In this document: one piece after another, positions 42,458 through 50,982 of the stretch
Numbering within the stretch: the first letter of the stretch is position 1
Layout: every line of letters begins with the position of its first letter
Assembly: GCA_947648875.1 (NCBI GenBank)
Contig: CANSPM010000001.1
Location: forward strand, 1 to 64,000
Direction: 5' to 3'
DNA length: 64,000 bases
DNA from: an uncultured Lachnospiraceae bacterium
Lineage (GTDB): Bacteria > Bacillota > Clostridia > Lachnospirales > Lachnospiraceae
Notes under the pieces: generated by a model
Told to the model about the DNA's origin: nothing
Databases searched by the model: none
What the model saw: only the letters and a program-made list of their open reading frames with translations
Made by a program: the position numbers and the translations under genes

Positions 42458-43468
42458 GTGAGGGAATTAATGTGTACAATGGCACCGGGACTGGAAGAGA
42501 TCGCAAAAGAAGAGTTGGCGGAGAAATTAAATAGTCCCAATATAACGGAAACCGGCAGAGGCAAGGTTTTCTTTCACGGAAAATATCACTTGGAAGAATT
42601 CTGTAGGCTGTCCTGTGTGGATAATATATATATGGTGGTATCCCGCATGTTCGTGGGAACACGGAAGCAGGATTTGGAGCAGTTATATGATCATATAAAA
42701 AAATTGGATTTTTCGGAGGCAAAACGGTTTTTAGGCATTCAGGATAAGCCGGAAATAATTGTGAGCGCAAGTAAGAGAGGAAAACAAACCTATTCGCGTT
42801 TTGATCTGTCAGCCTATGTTACGGATCTCCTGGTGAGTACTGGGAAATTTGTGGCAGGTGATATCGGCAAACACAATTTTCCCATACGAGTTGACGTGGA
42901 TATAAATACATGCATCCTTTCTGTTCAATTGACAACGGCGGATTTCAGATTTCGGGGCAGTAATTATGGATATATGCCAGGAGGAATACGTCCCACCATT
43001 GCGGCCGCGTTGATCCGAGTAAGCAAACCTGATAAAGCGGATGTTTTTTATGATCCCTTTTGCGGAGCGGGTACAATTCCCAGAGAACGTGCCCGCATCC
43101 AAAACCGGCGTATATTGGCCAGTGATATAAATCCCGATGCCGTTGTGTGCACAAAGAACAATTTACCGGGGAACATAAAAGTTTTTCAGTGTGATGCCCG
43201 CAATATGAAAGTAAAAGACAACAGCATAGATGTCATTGTTTCCAATATCCCCTGGGGGAAGCAAATTGAGGTGGAAAGTATTGCGGAACTGTATACGGAT
43301 TTTTTTCACGAAGCGGGAAGGGTCTTGAAAGATAAGGGACGCATTGTAATTCTTACGGACAGAGAAGAAATCGTAGAATGCGCGGAGAAAAGAGGATTTC
43401 GCATCTCCCGAAAAGCTGTGGTCAGCCTCCACGGCCTTTTGGCGGGAGTATATTTTATTCAAAAATAA
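42458..43468 (+). CDS. THUMP-domain RNA methyltransferase (TrmN/RlmL-like)
   Basis: A 336-residue S-adenosylmethionine-dependent RNA methyltransferase. An N-terminal ferredoxin-like/THUMP region (about 1-150) precedes the methylase domain with PGGIRPTIAAALIRVS, motif I DPFCGAGTIPRERA, DINPDAV and catalytic motif NIPWG (an N-I/P-P-W/Y type motif as in m2G enzymes). It probably methylates guanosine N2 in tRNA or rRNA. The start is GTG at 42458, preceded by AAAGGAT. It follows the restriction genes but is a housekeeping-type protein, and it keeps their higher A+T content. Confidence 0.82.
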   Translation: MRELMCTMAPGLEEIAKEELAEKLNSPNITETGRGKVFFHGKYHLEEFCRLSCVDNIYMVVSRMFVGTRKQDLEQLYDHIKKLDFSEAKRFLGIQDKPEIIVSASKRGKQTYSRFDLSAYVTDLLVSTGKFVAGDIGKHNFPIRVDVDINTCILSVQLTTADFRFRGSNYGYMPGGIRPTIAAALIRVSKPDKADVFYDPFCGAGTIPRERARIQNRRILASDINPDAVVCTKNNLPGNIKVFQCDARNMKVKDNSIDVIVSNIPWGKQIEVESIAELYTDFFHEAGRVLKDKGRIVILTDREEIVECAEKRGFRISRKAVVSLHGLLAGVYFIQK

Positions 43469-43538
43469 CTATATTTGTTTTTTCTACTGGTTTATGGACC
43501 GCTTATACGATAAAATGGTTCTGAAAAGAGGTGATGAT

Positions 43539-43598
43539 ATGGTGGAGAACTTTTGGGGATTCAGTCATAAAGTAGGAACCTATGCCCATGCAGAATAG
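43539..43598 (+). CDS. Possible 19-residue peptide
   Basis: ATG to TAG (MVENFWGFSHKVGTYAHAE) with AGAGGTGAT as ribosome binding site. It is too short to judge from one sequence and may be a gene remnant. Confidence 0.2.
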   Translation: MVENFWGFSHKVGTYAHAE

Positions 43599-43685
43599 TG
43601 GTTATATAGACTTCTGCGTGGGCTGCTAAAGCTATATAATCTGCTGTTTCTGCACTTATTTATCAAATAAATAAGGAGTGGGAAA

Positions 43686-43955
43686 ATGAAGTACAGGAAT
43701 GCAGCAGAGATTTTGCCTTCCGGACTGCTACGGGAGATTCAGTGTTATGTTGAAGGGGAACTTTTATATATTCCCAGGTGCGAATCAAAGCAGGAATGGG
43801 GGGCAATCAGTGGATCAAAACAGTTTTACCTGGACAGAAACGGTCGGATCAGAGAACTGTTTGACAGTGGTATGACGCTGGAGGAACTGGCGCAACAATT
43901 CGGGTTATCCAGCAGCACAATCAAAAAGATCATATATCAAAAGAAAAATATGTAA
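43686..43955 (+). CDS. CD3324 family protein (small helix-turn-helix)
   Basis: An 89-residue protein that begins MKYRNAAEILPSGLLREIQCY and has YVEGELLYIP, both characteristic of the clostridial CD3324 family. The C-terminal third is a clear helix-turn-helix (GMTLEELAQQFGLSSSTIKKII), so it is probably a DNA-binding regulator. Its targets are unknown. The ATG follows AAGGAG. A terminator follows directly, so it stands alone. Confidence 0.85.
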   Translation: MKYRNAAEILPSGLLREIQCYVEGELLYIPRCESKQEWGAISGSKQFYLDRNGRIRELFDSGMTLEELAQQFGLSSSTIKKIIYQKKNM

Positions 43956-43962
43956 TATTGTT

Positions 43963-44002
43963 TCTTCCGGAATTATATATAAGTGATTCCGGGAGATTTT
44001 TT
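43963..44002 (+). terminator. Terminator of the CD3324-type gene
   Basis: An 11-base-pair stem around TTCCGGAAT/ATTCCGGGA (one G-U pair), a 12-base loop and six T residues. Confidence 0.8.
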
Positions 44003-44040
44003 GTGTGCCATAATAAATTTTGCAGCGCTTATATCTTGTT

Positions 44041-44076
44041 GTATCCGATGACGGAATCCTCGCAGAGCGCGGATTT
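44041..44076 (+). repeat. Post-terminator repeat element, copy B
   Basis: It contains CCGATGACGG followed by AATCCTCGCAGAGCGCGG and ATTT. It is the same core as copies A, C and D, 39 bases after the CD3324-gene terminator and in the direction of that gene. Confidence 0.7.
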
Positions 44077-44206
44077 GGACGATATTAAATAATATAGTCA
44101 CGGCAGCAGCACGCAAAACGACTATAGTTGTTTTGCGGACTGGAAATACTTTGCCTTATACGGTATAGTTTTTGCAAGTCCCAATAAATGGATGCGGAGA
44201 GAGACC

Positions 44207-44971
44207 ATGAGAGTAAATGATATAAAGAAATATAGAAAAAAAGACATCTATTCATACAGTTTTGGTCCATTTCCCACATTCGAACTGTTGCACACTAAGC
44301 CGGAGATCACAGAGAGCGTCCTGGTGCATTCGGACGCGACGGAGGAGATTCGGGATAAATTGAAGCAGGAATGCGGAAAAACAGGCGTAAAGATTATATA
44401 CAGCGACAGGACTGTCGAAAAAGTGCGCGACAAAGACAATTGCATCATCGTCGGCGTTTTCAAAAAGTATAGTTCTATTTTGGAGCATAATGAAAATCAT
44501 GTGGTGCTGGTAAATCCAAGTGACGCAGGAAATCTGGGGACGATTATCAGAAGCTGTGTGGGGTTTGGCATTACGAATCTGGCAGTTATCGAACCGGCAG
44601 TGGATATTTTTCATCCCAAGGTAATCAGAGCATCCATGGGTGCCATATTTAAAATGAAGATTGCGTGTTTTCCCTATTTTCACATGTATGATCAGAAGTA
44701 TGGAGAGGAGAGGGAGAACTACCCCTTTATGCTAAAGGGAGAGTATCCGCTGGGATCTTTTAAGCATCCGGAGAACAGAGCTTTTTCACTGATTTTCGGA
44801 AACGAGGCAAGGGGATTGGACGCAGCTTTTCGTGGACTTGGAAAAAGTGTGGTCATTCCACATACCCAATCCATTGACTCACTCAATTTGTCTCTGGCAA
44901 CAGGAATCGGCATTTATGAGTTCTGTGTTAAAAGGCAATGGGAAGCAGAGGAGGAAGTCATACACCGGTAA
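44207..44971 (+). CDS. TrmH/SpoU family RNA 2'-O-methyltransferase
   Basis: A 254-residue SPOUT methyltransferase. The three family motifs are present: NPSDAGNLGTIIRSCVGFG (motif 1), IFGNEARGLD (motif 2) and IPHTQSIDSLNLSLATGIGIYEF (motif 3), which form the knotted AdoMet site. It should methylate a ribose 2'-OH in tRNA or rRNA. The N-terminal ~75 residues are a short substrate-binding domain. The start at 44207 follows GGAGAG; an ATG five codons earlier is less well placed. Confidence 0.9.
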   Translation: MRVNDIKKYRKKDIYSYSFGPFPTFELLHTKPEITESVLVHSDATEEIRDKLKQECGKTGVKIIYSDRTVEKVRDKDNCIIVGVFKKYSSILEHNENHVVLVNPSDAGNLGTIIRSCVGFGITNLAVIEPAVDIFHPKVIRASMGAIFKMKIACFPYFHMYDQKYGEERENYPFMLKGEYPLGSFKHPENRAFSLIFGNEARGLDAAFRGLGKSVVIPHTQSIDSLNLSLATGIGIYEFCVKRQWEAEEEVIHR

Positions 44972-45139
44972 GGGGACAGAGGATGTTCGGAGAAAGACAG
45001 GCAGACCTCGCAGAGCCGGTTTGTGCGTGGGGAAAAAAGAATAAAAAGTACAAATCCCCATAGATAATATTGGCGGTCTATGGTACAATGAATGAAGCTC
45101 TACTGAACAATAACAATAAAAAGTAAAGGAGCAAATAGC

Positions 45140-47698
45140 ATGAATATCATTGTGATCGGAGGCGTTGCCGCAGGCACAAAAACCGCCGCAAAACTGATGC
45201 GCCAGGACCGCAGCGCAAAGGTTACGGTGTACACCAAAAGCAGGGAGATCTCCTATGCCGGTTGTGGTCTGCCCTACTATGTGGGGGGAAGTATTGAGAC
45301 GAGAGAAGCATTGATTGTAAATACGCCGGAAAAGTATGCCAGGCTGACCGGCGTGGAAGTGCGAACGGAGATGGAGGCTGTGGGCATAGACGCTGCATCT
45401 AAAACGGTCATCTTTGCGGACGGCGAAAGGGTTTCTTACGATAGGCTGGTCATTGCCACAGGCGCCGTTCCTTTTGTACCCGACGTGGCAGGCGTCGGCT
45501 TGCCGGGGGTATTTACCATGCGCACTCCCGATGATGCCATCGGACTTCGCTCCTATATGGATGACCACCGCTGCCGCAGCGCCGTGGTGGTGGGCGGAGG
45601 ATTTATCGGTCTGGAGATCGCGGAGAATCTGTTGTCCCAAGGGCTGAAAGTCACTGTGGTAGATATGGCTGACCAGGTTATGCCCAATTTGTTTGACGCA
45701 GATATGGCCACATATATCCGCCGTCAGTTACAGGCCAGAGGCATCCGCATTGTCACTGCGGCCGCTCTGGAAGAAGTGCTGGGGGGTGAGAAGGCCGAGG
45801 GAATCCGCACCAGTGTGGGTGTCTTTGAGGGAGACTTGGTGGTGCTGGCCATCGGTGTTCGGCCGGCAACAGGGTTCTTGGCGGAGTCGGGGCTGGAAAT
45901 GAACCGGGGAGCCATCGTGGTAGATGACCGTCAAAGGACAAATTTGGAGGACGTCTATGCCGTGGGTGACTGCGCCCAGGTGTATAACCGAGTTACCGGA
46001 AAAGGCCAGTGGTCCGCCATGGGCTCCACCGCTAACATTACCGGGCGTTGTCTTGCCAGGAATCTCACTGGGGAGGACGCTGTCTACGGCGGCTGTCTGG
46101 GCACCGGAGTGGTGAAGCTGGCAGGGGACCTGAATGCCGGTCGCACCGGACTGACCGAGATACAGGCAAAGGAGGCGGGCTATGATGTGATCACCGTTAC
46201 CTGCGTCACGGATGATAAGGCGCATTATTACTCCGACGCGTCCACCTTTGTCACCAAGCTGATTGCCGACGGAAATACCCATAAGCTGCTGGGGATTCAG
46301 GTGTTGGGCGCCGGAGCCGTGGACAAAATGGTGGACATTGCCGTCACCGGCATTGCCATGGGCGCGGCGGTAGAGGATTTTGACACGCTGGACTTTGCCT
46401 ATGCACCTCCATTCTCCACCGCCATCCATCCCTTTGTGCAGGCGTGCTATATATTGGAGAACAAGATGTCGGGGGCCTTTGAGACTTTTACTCCCGCCGA
46501 GTATGCCTCGGGCGCGGCCAGGAGTTATCGCGTTATTGACGCCCATCCTGCGGCCGCCATTCCCGGCGCAAAATGGATTGATCTGGGCAAGGTCACCGCG
46601 CCCCTGGAGGGGATCGGGACGGAGGAGAAGCTGTTGCTGGTATGCGCCAGAGGAAAGCGTGGTTATTTCCTGCAAAACAGGCTGAAAGCGCTGGGCTATA
46701 CCAACACCCGTGTACTGGAGGGCGGCGCTTTTGTAAACCAGGTCAAAGTACAGTTTGCGGGCGACGTTCTGCCTCCCGAGGAGATTAAACGTGTCAAGGC
46801 ATTGGGCTGCCTACAGGATAAGCGTTATCCGGATGTTTTCAATGTCCGTGTCATTACCCGAAACGGTAAGATCACCGCAGAGGAGCATCGGACCATTGCC
46901 GAGGCCTCGGAGCGTTTCGGAGCGGGAACAGTCACCATGACCACGCGCCTGACGCTGGAGATACAGGGGGTTAAGCATGAGAATATACAGCCGCTGATTG
47001 ACTTCCTGGGCGAACATGGATTGAGTACCGGCGGCACAGGTTCGCTGGTGCGTCCGGTGGTCTCCTGCAAGGGCACCACCTGCCAATATGGTCTGATCGA
47101 CACTTTTGGTTTATCCGAAAAACTGCATGAGAGGTTTTATGTGGGTTATCACGGGGTGACACTGCCGCATAAGTTTAAGATTGCCGTGGGGGGCTGCCCG
47201 AACAACTGCGTGAAACCGGACTTGAATGATCTGGGAATCGTTGGACAGCGCATTCCCATGACAGACTTTTCCAAATGCCACGGCTGCGCGAAATGTCAGG
47301 TTGCGGAGAACTGTCCCGTGAAGGTGGCCAAAGTGGAAGGGGGAAAACTTTTCATTGACCCGGAGGTCTGCAACAACTGTGGGCGCTGTAAGGGAAAATG
47401 TCCTTTCGGCGCGCTGGAGGAGTACAGGGAGGGCTATAAGGTCTATATCGGCGGTCGTTGGGGCAAGAAGGTCGCTCACGGTATTCCCCTTACCAGGATT
47501 TTTGAAAGTGAGGAGGAGGTGCTGGAGGTGGTGGAGAAGGCTATTCTCCTGTTCCGTGACGAAGGAATCTCGGGTGAGCGGTTTGCAGATACCGTGGAGC
47601 GTCTGGGCTTTGATTATGTGAACGGAAAACTCCTTTCCGACACGATTGACAAGGCGGCAGTTTTGCTAAAGCAGGTGAAAGGCGGCGCAACCTGCTGA
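45140..47698 (+). CDS. CoA-disulfide-reductase / rhodanese / sulfite-reductase fusion
   Basis: An 852-residue redox protein in three parts. Residues 1-~445: a CoA-disulfide-reductase-like flavoprotein (FAD motif IIVIGGVAAGTKTA, redox cysteine C42 in SYAGCGLPYY, NAD motif VVVGGGFIGLEIAENL, and CGVGDCA-type YAVGDCAQ). About 460-545: a rhodanese-like domain with a cysteine in LLLVCARGKRGY. About 565-780: a siroheme/[4Fe-4S] half of a sulfite/nitrite-reductase type protein (CKGTTC near 643 and GGCPNNC near 684), followed by two ferredoxin clusters (CHGCAKC and CNNCGRCKGKCP). It probably moves electrons from NAD(P)H to a sulfur or nitrogen oxyanion. A siroheme pathway gene lies downstream. The ATG follows AAGGAG. 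Confidence 0.88.
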   Translation: MNIIVIGGVAAGTKTAAKLMRQDRSAKVTVYTKSREISYAGCGLPYYVGGSIETREALIVNTPEKYARLTGVEVRTEMEAVGIDAASKTVIFADGERVSYDRLVIATGAVPFVPDVAGVGLPGVFTMRTPDDAIGLRSYMDDHRCRSAVVVGGGFIGLEIAENLLSQGLKVTVVDMADQVMPNLFDADMATYIRRQLQARGIRIVTAAALEEVLGGEKAEGIRTSVGVFEGDLVVLAIGVRPATGFLAESGLEMNRGAIVVDDRQRTNLEDVYAVGDCAQVYNRVTGKGQWSAMGSTANITGRCLARNLTGEDAVYGGCLGTGVVKLAGDLNAGRTGLTEIQAKEAGYDVITVTCVTDDKAHYYSDASTFVTKLIADGNTHKLLGIQVLGAGAVDKMVDIAVTGIAMGAAVEDFDTLDFAYAPPFSTAIHPFVQACYILENKMSGAFETFTPAEYASGAARSYRVIDAHPAAAIPGAKWIDLGKVTAPLEGIGTEEKLLLVCARGKRGYFLQNRLKALGYTNTRVLEGGAFVNQVKVQFAGDVLPPEEIKRVKALGCLQDKRYPDVFNVRVITRNGKITAEEHRTIAEASERFGAGTVTMTTRLTLEIQGVKHENIQPLIDFLGEHGLSTGGTGSLVRPVVSCKGTTCQYGLIDTFGLSEKLHERFYVGYHGVTLPHKFKIAVGGCPNNCVKPDLNDLGIVGQRIPMTDFSKCHGCAKCQVAENCPVKVAKVEGGKLFIDPEVCNNCGRCKGKCPFGALEEYREGYKVYIGGRWGKKVAHGIPLTRIFESEEEVLEVVEKAILLFRDEGISGERFADTVERLGFDYVNGKLLSDTIDKAAVLLKQVKGGATC

Positions 47699-48092
47699 CC
47701 GGGTTTTCCCATATGCAGGTGTCAGCGCATGGGAGGGGGCAGACAATTCATTAGATCTTTTGGAGAAGGAGTATATTGGAGGGGCGATATGGCGGAAGTC
47801 ATGTCGCCTCTCCTATAATAAGCATTTTCCATGCTAAATTTGACAAAATGACACAGCTTTGCTATAATCTAACCACTGAGACTGATCTGCCGGATCGCAT
47901 AAGACGATGAAGGGCTTTGAAACGATTTCTCTTTTTGTTTGATGAAGGGGAATTTATGCTCTTTGGTCATTGCGGTCTTATTTATTTGCTAAAAGCGCAG
48001 TTTATGATAGATATCTAAATCCAGCCGGATATGGATCGCCAGCTCCGGGGCTTAGAGAGCAGTGGGACATTCTGTCAGGGAAGGATGCACTC
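47699..48092. other. Intergenic region with hairpin and strong promoter
   Basis: No gene. A hairpin (GGAGGGGCGA with TCGCCTCTCC, 47778-47813) without a T run follows the reductase gene. A near-perfect promoter is at 47840-47868. The ~220-base leader to the binding-protein gene shows no cobalamin-riboswitch box or other class that I can recognise. Confidence 0.6.
47840..47868 (+). promoter_or_regulatory. Consensus promoter of the importer/siroheme operon
   Basis: TTGACA (47840-47845), 17 bases, TATAAT (47863-47868): both boxes match consensus exactly. Confidence 0.9.
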
Positions 48093-49043
48093 ATGAAAAA
48101 AATCTTTTGTCTGTTTTTGCTATATTGTATGCTATGTCTGGCCGCGTGCGGCAGCGGGACTGCCGCGCAGCCGCCCGTGGAGACGGACCCGGAGACGGCA
48201 GTGACCTTTATGGACGATCTGGGCCGTCAGGTGACGGTGCGTCATCCCCAGAGGGTGGTTTGTCTGATCGGGAGTTTTGCGGATATCTGGTATCTGGCCG
48301 GAGGGGCAGAGCAACTTGTGGCGGCAACGGATGCTGCCTGGACGTATTTTGATCTGCCACTGGGTGAGGAGGTGATCCGCCTGGGGGGCACTAAACAGCT
48401 GAACATGGAGCAACTGATCGCCTGTGATCCGGATCTGGTCCTGGCGAGCTGCGGAACCGACCGGAATATGGAACTGGAATCTGCCTTTGATGAGATGGGG
48501 ATCAATGCGGCGTATTTTTCTGTCAATACATTTGAGGATTACATGCGGATGCTGAAAATTTGTACGGACATCACAGGACACGTCGAAAACTATGAGATTT
48601 ACGGCGCTGCCGTCCGGGCACAGGTAGAAAAGGCCCTTGGGAGAGTGGATGGCTCGCATCCCAGTGTTTTGTATATCCGGGCTACCGCAAGCACCTGTAA
48701 GGTCAAAAACAGTGAGGACAGTGTGCTGGGAGAGATGCTTGCGGCTATGGGATGTGAGAATATTGCGGACAGAGAGGACAGCCTTTTGGAGCAACTCAGC
48801 ATGGAAAAGATTCTGGAGAGCGACCCGGAATATATCTTTGTGGTGCTACAGAGCGCGGACCCGGCAAAGGCCCGGGAAGTCTTGGAGACCACACTCCTGC
48901 GAAATCCCGCATGGACTTCTCTCACGGCCATAGAGGCGGGGCGCTATTATGTGATGGATCAAAAACTCTATAATCTGAAACCAAATGAACGATGGGGGGA
49001 AGCCTATGAGCAGCTTGCGGATATTCTATACCCGGCACAGTGA
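48093..49043 (+). CDS. Metal-chelate ABC importer binding lipoprotein (BtuF/FhuD-like)
   Basis: A 316-residue lipoprotein with the lipobox LAAC (cysteine near residue 18) after a short hydrophobic signal. The mature part is a class III (helical backbone) binding protein: FMDDLGRQVTVRHPQRVVCLIGS at its start, MEQLIACDPDLVLASCG in the first lobe, and a C-terminal lobe ending with PNERWGEAYEQLADILYP. Such proteins bind cobalamin, heme or ferric siderophores; the ligand is not deducible. The start at 48093 follows GGAAGGA. The permease gene overlaps its end by 38 bases, so all three importer genes form one operon. Confidence 0.85.
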   Translation: MKKIFCLFLLYCMLCLAACGSGTAAQPPVETDPETAVTFMDDLGRQVTVRHPQRVVCLIGSFADIWYLAGGAEQLVAATDAAWTYFDLPLGEEVIRLGGTKQLNMEQLIACDPDLVLASCGTDRNMELESAFDEMGINAAYFSVNTFEDYMRMLKICTDITGHVENYEIYGAAVRAQVEKALGRVDGSHPSVLYIRATASTCKVKNSEDSVLGEMLAAMGCENIADREDSLLEQLSMEKILESDPEYIFVVLQSADPAKAREVLETTLLRNPAWTSLTAIEAGRYYVMDQKLYNLKPNERWGEAYEQLADILYPAQ

Positions 49044-50019
49044 CAGGATTTTCTGGGCCGGGCTGTGCGCCCTGACGCTGGTGGCGGCGGTGCTCAGTCT
49101 GGGCATCGGCTCGGTGGAGCTTAAGCCCGGGGAGGTGTTTGACGCGCTGACCGGGCGGGATACCGATTCAACCGCCGCCAGAATCGTGCTCTACAGTCGA
49201 TTGCCCCGCACCTGCGCGGCGATGCTGGCGGGGGCTGCGTTGGCAGTTTCCGGCGCGATTATTCAGACGGTGCTGGACAATCCTCTCGCGTCCCCCAGCG
49301 TCATCGGCGTCAATTCCGGCGCCGGGCTTGCGGTGGCTTTGGTATGTGCCGCCGCGCCGTCTGCGCAGCAGTATACGCCTTTTGCGGCCTTTGGCGGAGC
49401 GTTGGCCGGGGTTTTTCTGGTGGCTGGGTTGTCCCGGCATGCAGGCGCTTCCCGTATGACGGTAATCCTTGCGGGGGTTGCCATTTCGGCGCTGTTTGGG
49501 GCCGGAATTGATATGGCGGTTACGCTGGTGCCGGACGCTCTGGGAGGTGTCACGGATTTTCGAATAGGCGGCTTTACGGGTGTCACCATGGCGCGGCTTG
49601 CCCCGGCCGCCGGTCTGATTGCAGTCAGCCTGGGGGCCACGCTGTCGCTCTCTCAGCAGATGGAAATCCTTGCGCTGGGCAGTGATACTGCGCAAAGCCT
49701 GGGGCTTTCCGTGGGGCCTGTACGATTTATCCTGCTGGTTCTGGCGGCAGCCCTGGCGGGGGCCACAGTGAGTTTTTGCGGCCTGATGGGCTTTGTGGGA
49801 CTGATTGTACCCCACACTATGAGACGGCTGCGGGGAGACGGAAGCCTTTCGCTGCTTCTCTCTTCCGTCCTGGGGGGCGCTTTCTTTGTGGCGGTAAGTG
49901 ATCTGCTGGCGAGAGTGCTGTTTTCCCCCTTTGAACTGCCTGTGGGGATTCTATTGGCATTTGCGGGGGCGCCTTTTTTCTTAGGACTTCTTTTTAGGCA
50001 GAGAGGGGGAAGCGTATGA
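49006..50019 (+). CDS. FecCD-type ABC importer permease
   Basis: A 337-residue membrane protein with about nine or ten hydrophobic segments, of the BtuC/FecCD family. Motifs include LYSRLPRTCAAMLAGAALAVSGAIIQ, NPLASPSVIGVNSGAG and, near the end, GLMGFVGLIVPHTMRRL, the loop that contacts the ATPase. The start at 49006 follows GGGGGGAAG within the binding-protein gene. Its stop overlaps the ATPase start by four bases (ATGA). It is the translocation pore of the chelate importer. Confidence 0.92.
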   Translation: MSSLRIFYTRHSDRIFWAGLCALTLVAAVLSLGIGSVELKPGEVFDALTGRDTDSTAARIVLYSRLPRTCAAMLAGAALAVSGAIIQTVLDNPLASPSVIGVNSGAGLAVALVCAAAPSAQQYTPFAAFGGALAGVFLVAGLSRHAGASRMTVILAGVAISALFGAGIDMAVTLVPDALGGVTDFRIGGFTGVTMARLAPAAGLIAVSLGATLSLSQQMEILALGSDTAQSLGLSVGPVRFILLVLAAALAGATVSFCGLMGFVGLIVPHTMRRLRGDGSLSLLLSSVLGGAFFVAVSDLLARVLFSPFELPVGILLAFAGAPFFLGLLFRQRGGSV

Positions 50020-50816
50020 TCCGGCTGAACCGGTTATGCGCCGGGTATTTTGGAAAACCCGTCATACGGGAAATCACTATGGAATTTCTACCGGGGAAGG
50101 TTACCGTGCTGTTAGGCCCCAATGGCAGTGGAAAGTCCACAGTGCTGAAAGCGGCGCTGGGACTGCTGCCGCGCATGGGCGGTGAAATTCTGTATGACGG
50201 CGTGGATATACGGCAGCTGAAACCCAGACAGATTGCTCAAAAAGCGGCATTGTTGGTCCAGAGTCGAAACATTCCCTCCATCCAGGCACTGCGGCTGGTG
50301 CTACACGGGCGTTTTCCGTATTTGACATATCCCAGACACTATAGCGGGAAGGACTATGCCATCGCCCATGACGCCATGGAGGCCACGGGGAGCAGACAGC
50401 ATGAAAACGCTAAAGTAGGTCAACTCAGCGGAGGCCAGCGCCAGGGGGTGTATCTGGCCATGGCGTTGGCCCAGGACACGCAGACCGTTTTTATGGATGA
50501 ACCCACCACCTATCTGGATATCCGCCGCCAGTTTCAAACCATGGAGACCGCGCGTTCCCTTGCCGGGGAGGGGAAAGCGGTGGTGCTGATATTGCATGAT
50601 ATCTGCCTGGCTCTGCGGGAGGCGGACCGAATTGCGGTGTTTCAGGAGGGCAGGCTATTGTGCCTGGATCAGCCGGAGGCTGTCTGTAAAAGCGGGATTT
50701 TGGAGCAGGTATTTCAGGTGGGGGTATACAGCGCCCAAACTCCTCACGGTACACAGTATTACTGCGTTCCGGGGCAGTATCCTGCGCAGGGTTCTTATGA
50801 ATGTCCAAATGCCTGA
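50016..50816 (+). CDS. ABC importer ATPase (BtuD/FecE-like)
   Basis: A 266-residue ATPase energising the preceding permease. Walker A GPNGSGKST, signature LSGGQRQGVYLAMALAQ, Walker B TVFMDEPTTYLDI and the switch histidine in LILHDICLALR are all present, so it should be active. It starts with an ATGA overlap with the permease stop. The siroheme gene begins 166 bases further on the same strand and is probably read from the same promoter. Confidence 0.92.
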   Translation: MIRLNRLCAGYFGKPVIREITMEFLPGKVTVLLGPNGSGKSTVLKAALGLLPRMGGEILYDGVDIRQLKPRQIAQKAALLVQSRNIPSIQALRLVLHGRFPYLTYPRHYSGKDYAIAHDAMEATGSRQHENAKVGQLSGGQRQGVYLAMALAQDTQTVFMDEPTTYLDIRRQFQTMETARSLAGEGKAVVLILHDICLALREADRIAVFQEGRLLCLDQPEAVCKSGILEQVFQVGVYSAQTPHGTQYYCVPGQYPAQGSYECPNA

Positions 50817-50982
50817 GACAGCGGAACGCAGTTGCCCAATTACAGGCGAGAATGTTGGTCCTGTTTCGGGTGGTTGTCAATTGGTGTCTGATTCTCTCTG
50901 GCCGATGCGGACTGGGATGTTTTACCGCATGTTCTTTGCCTGCTGCTACAGGGGAGAGGACAAGGATAACAAGGAGGGAGAA

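Noticed and set aside
45140-47698. Assimilatory nitrite reductase NirB
   Set aside because: The C-terminal half shares siroheme-type motifs, but the flavoprotein part is CoA-disulfide-reductase-like with a rhodanese domain, so NirB is not the right name.
47869-48092. Cobalamin riboswitch before the importer genes
   Set aside because: The conserved B12-box and core pairing could not be found in the leader.
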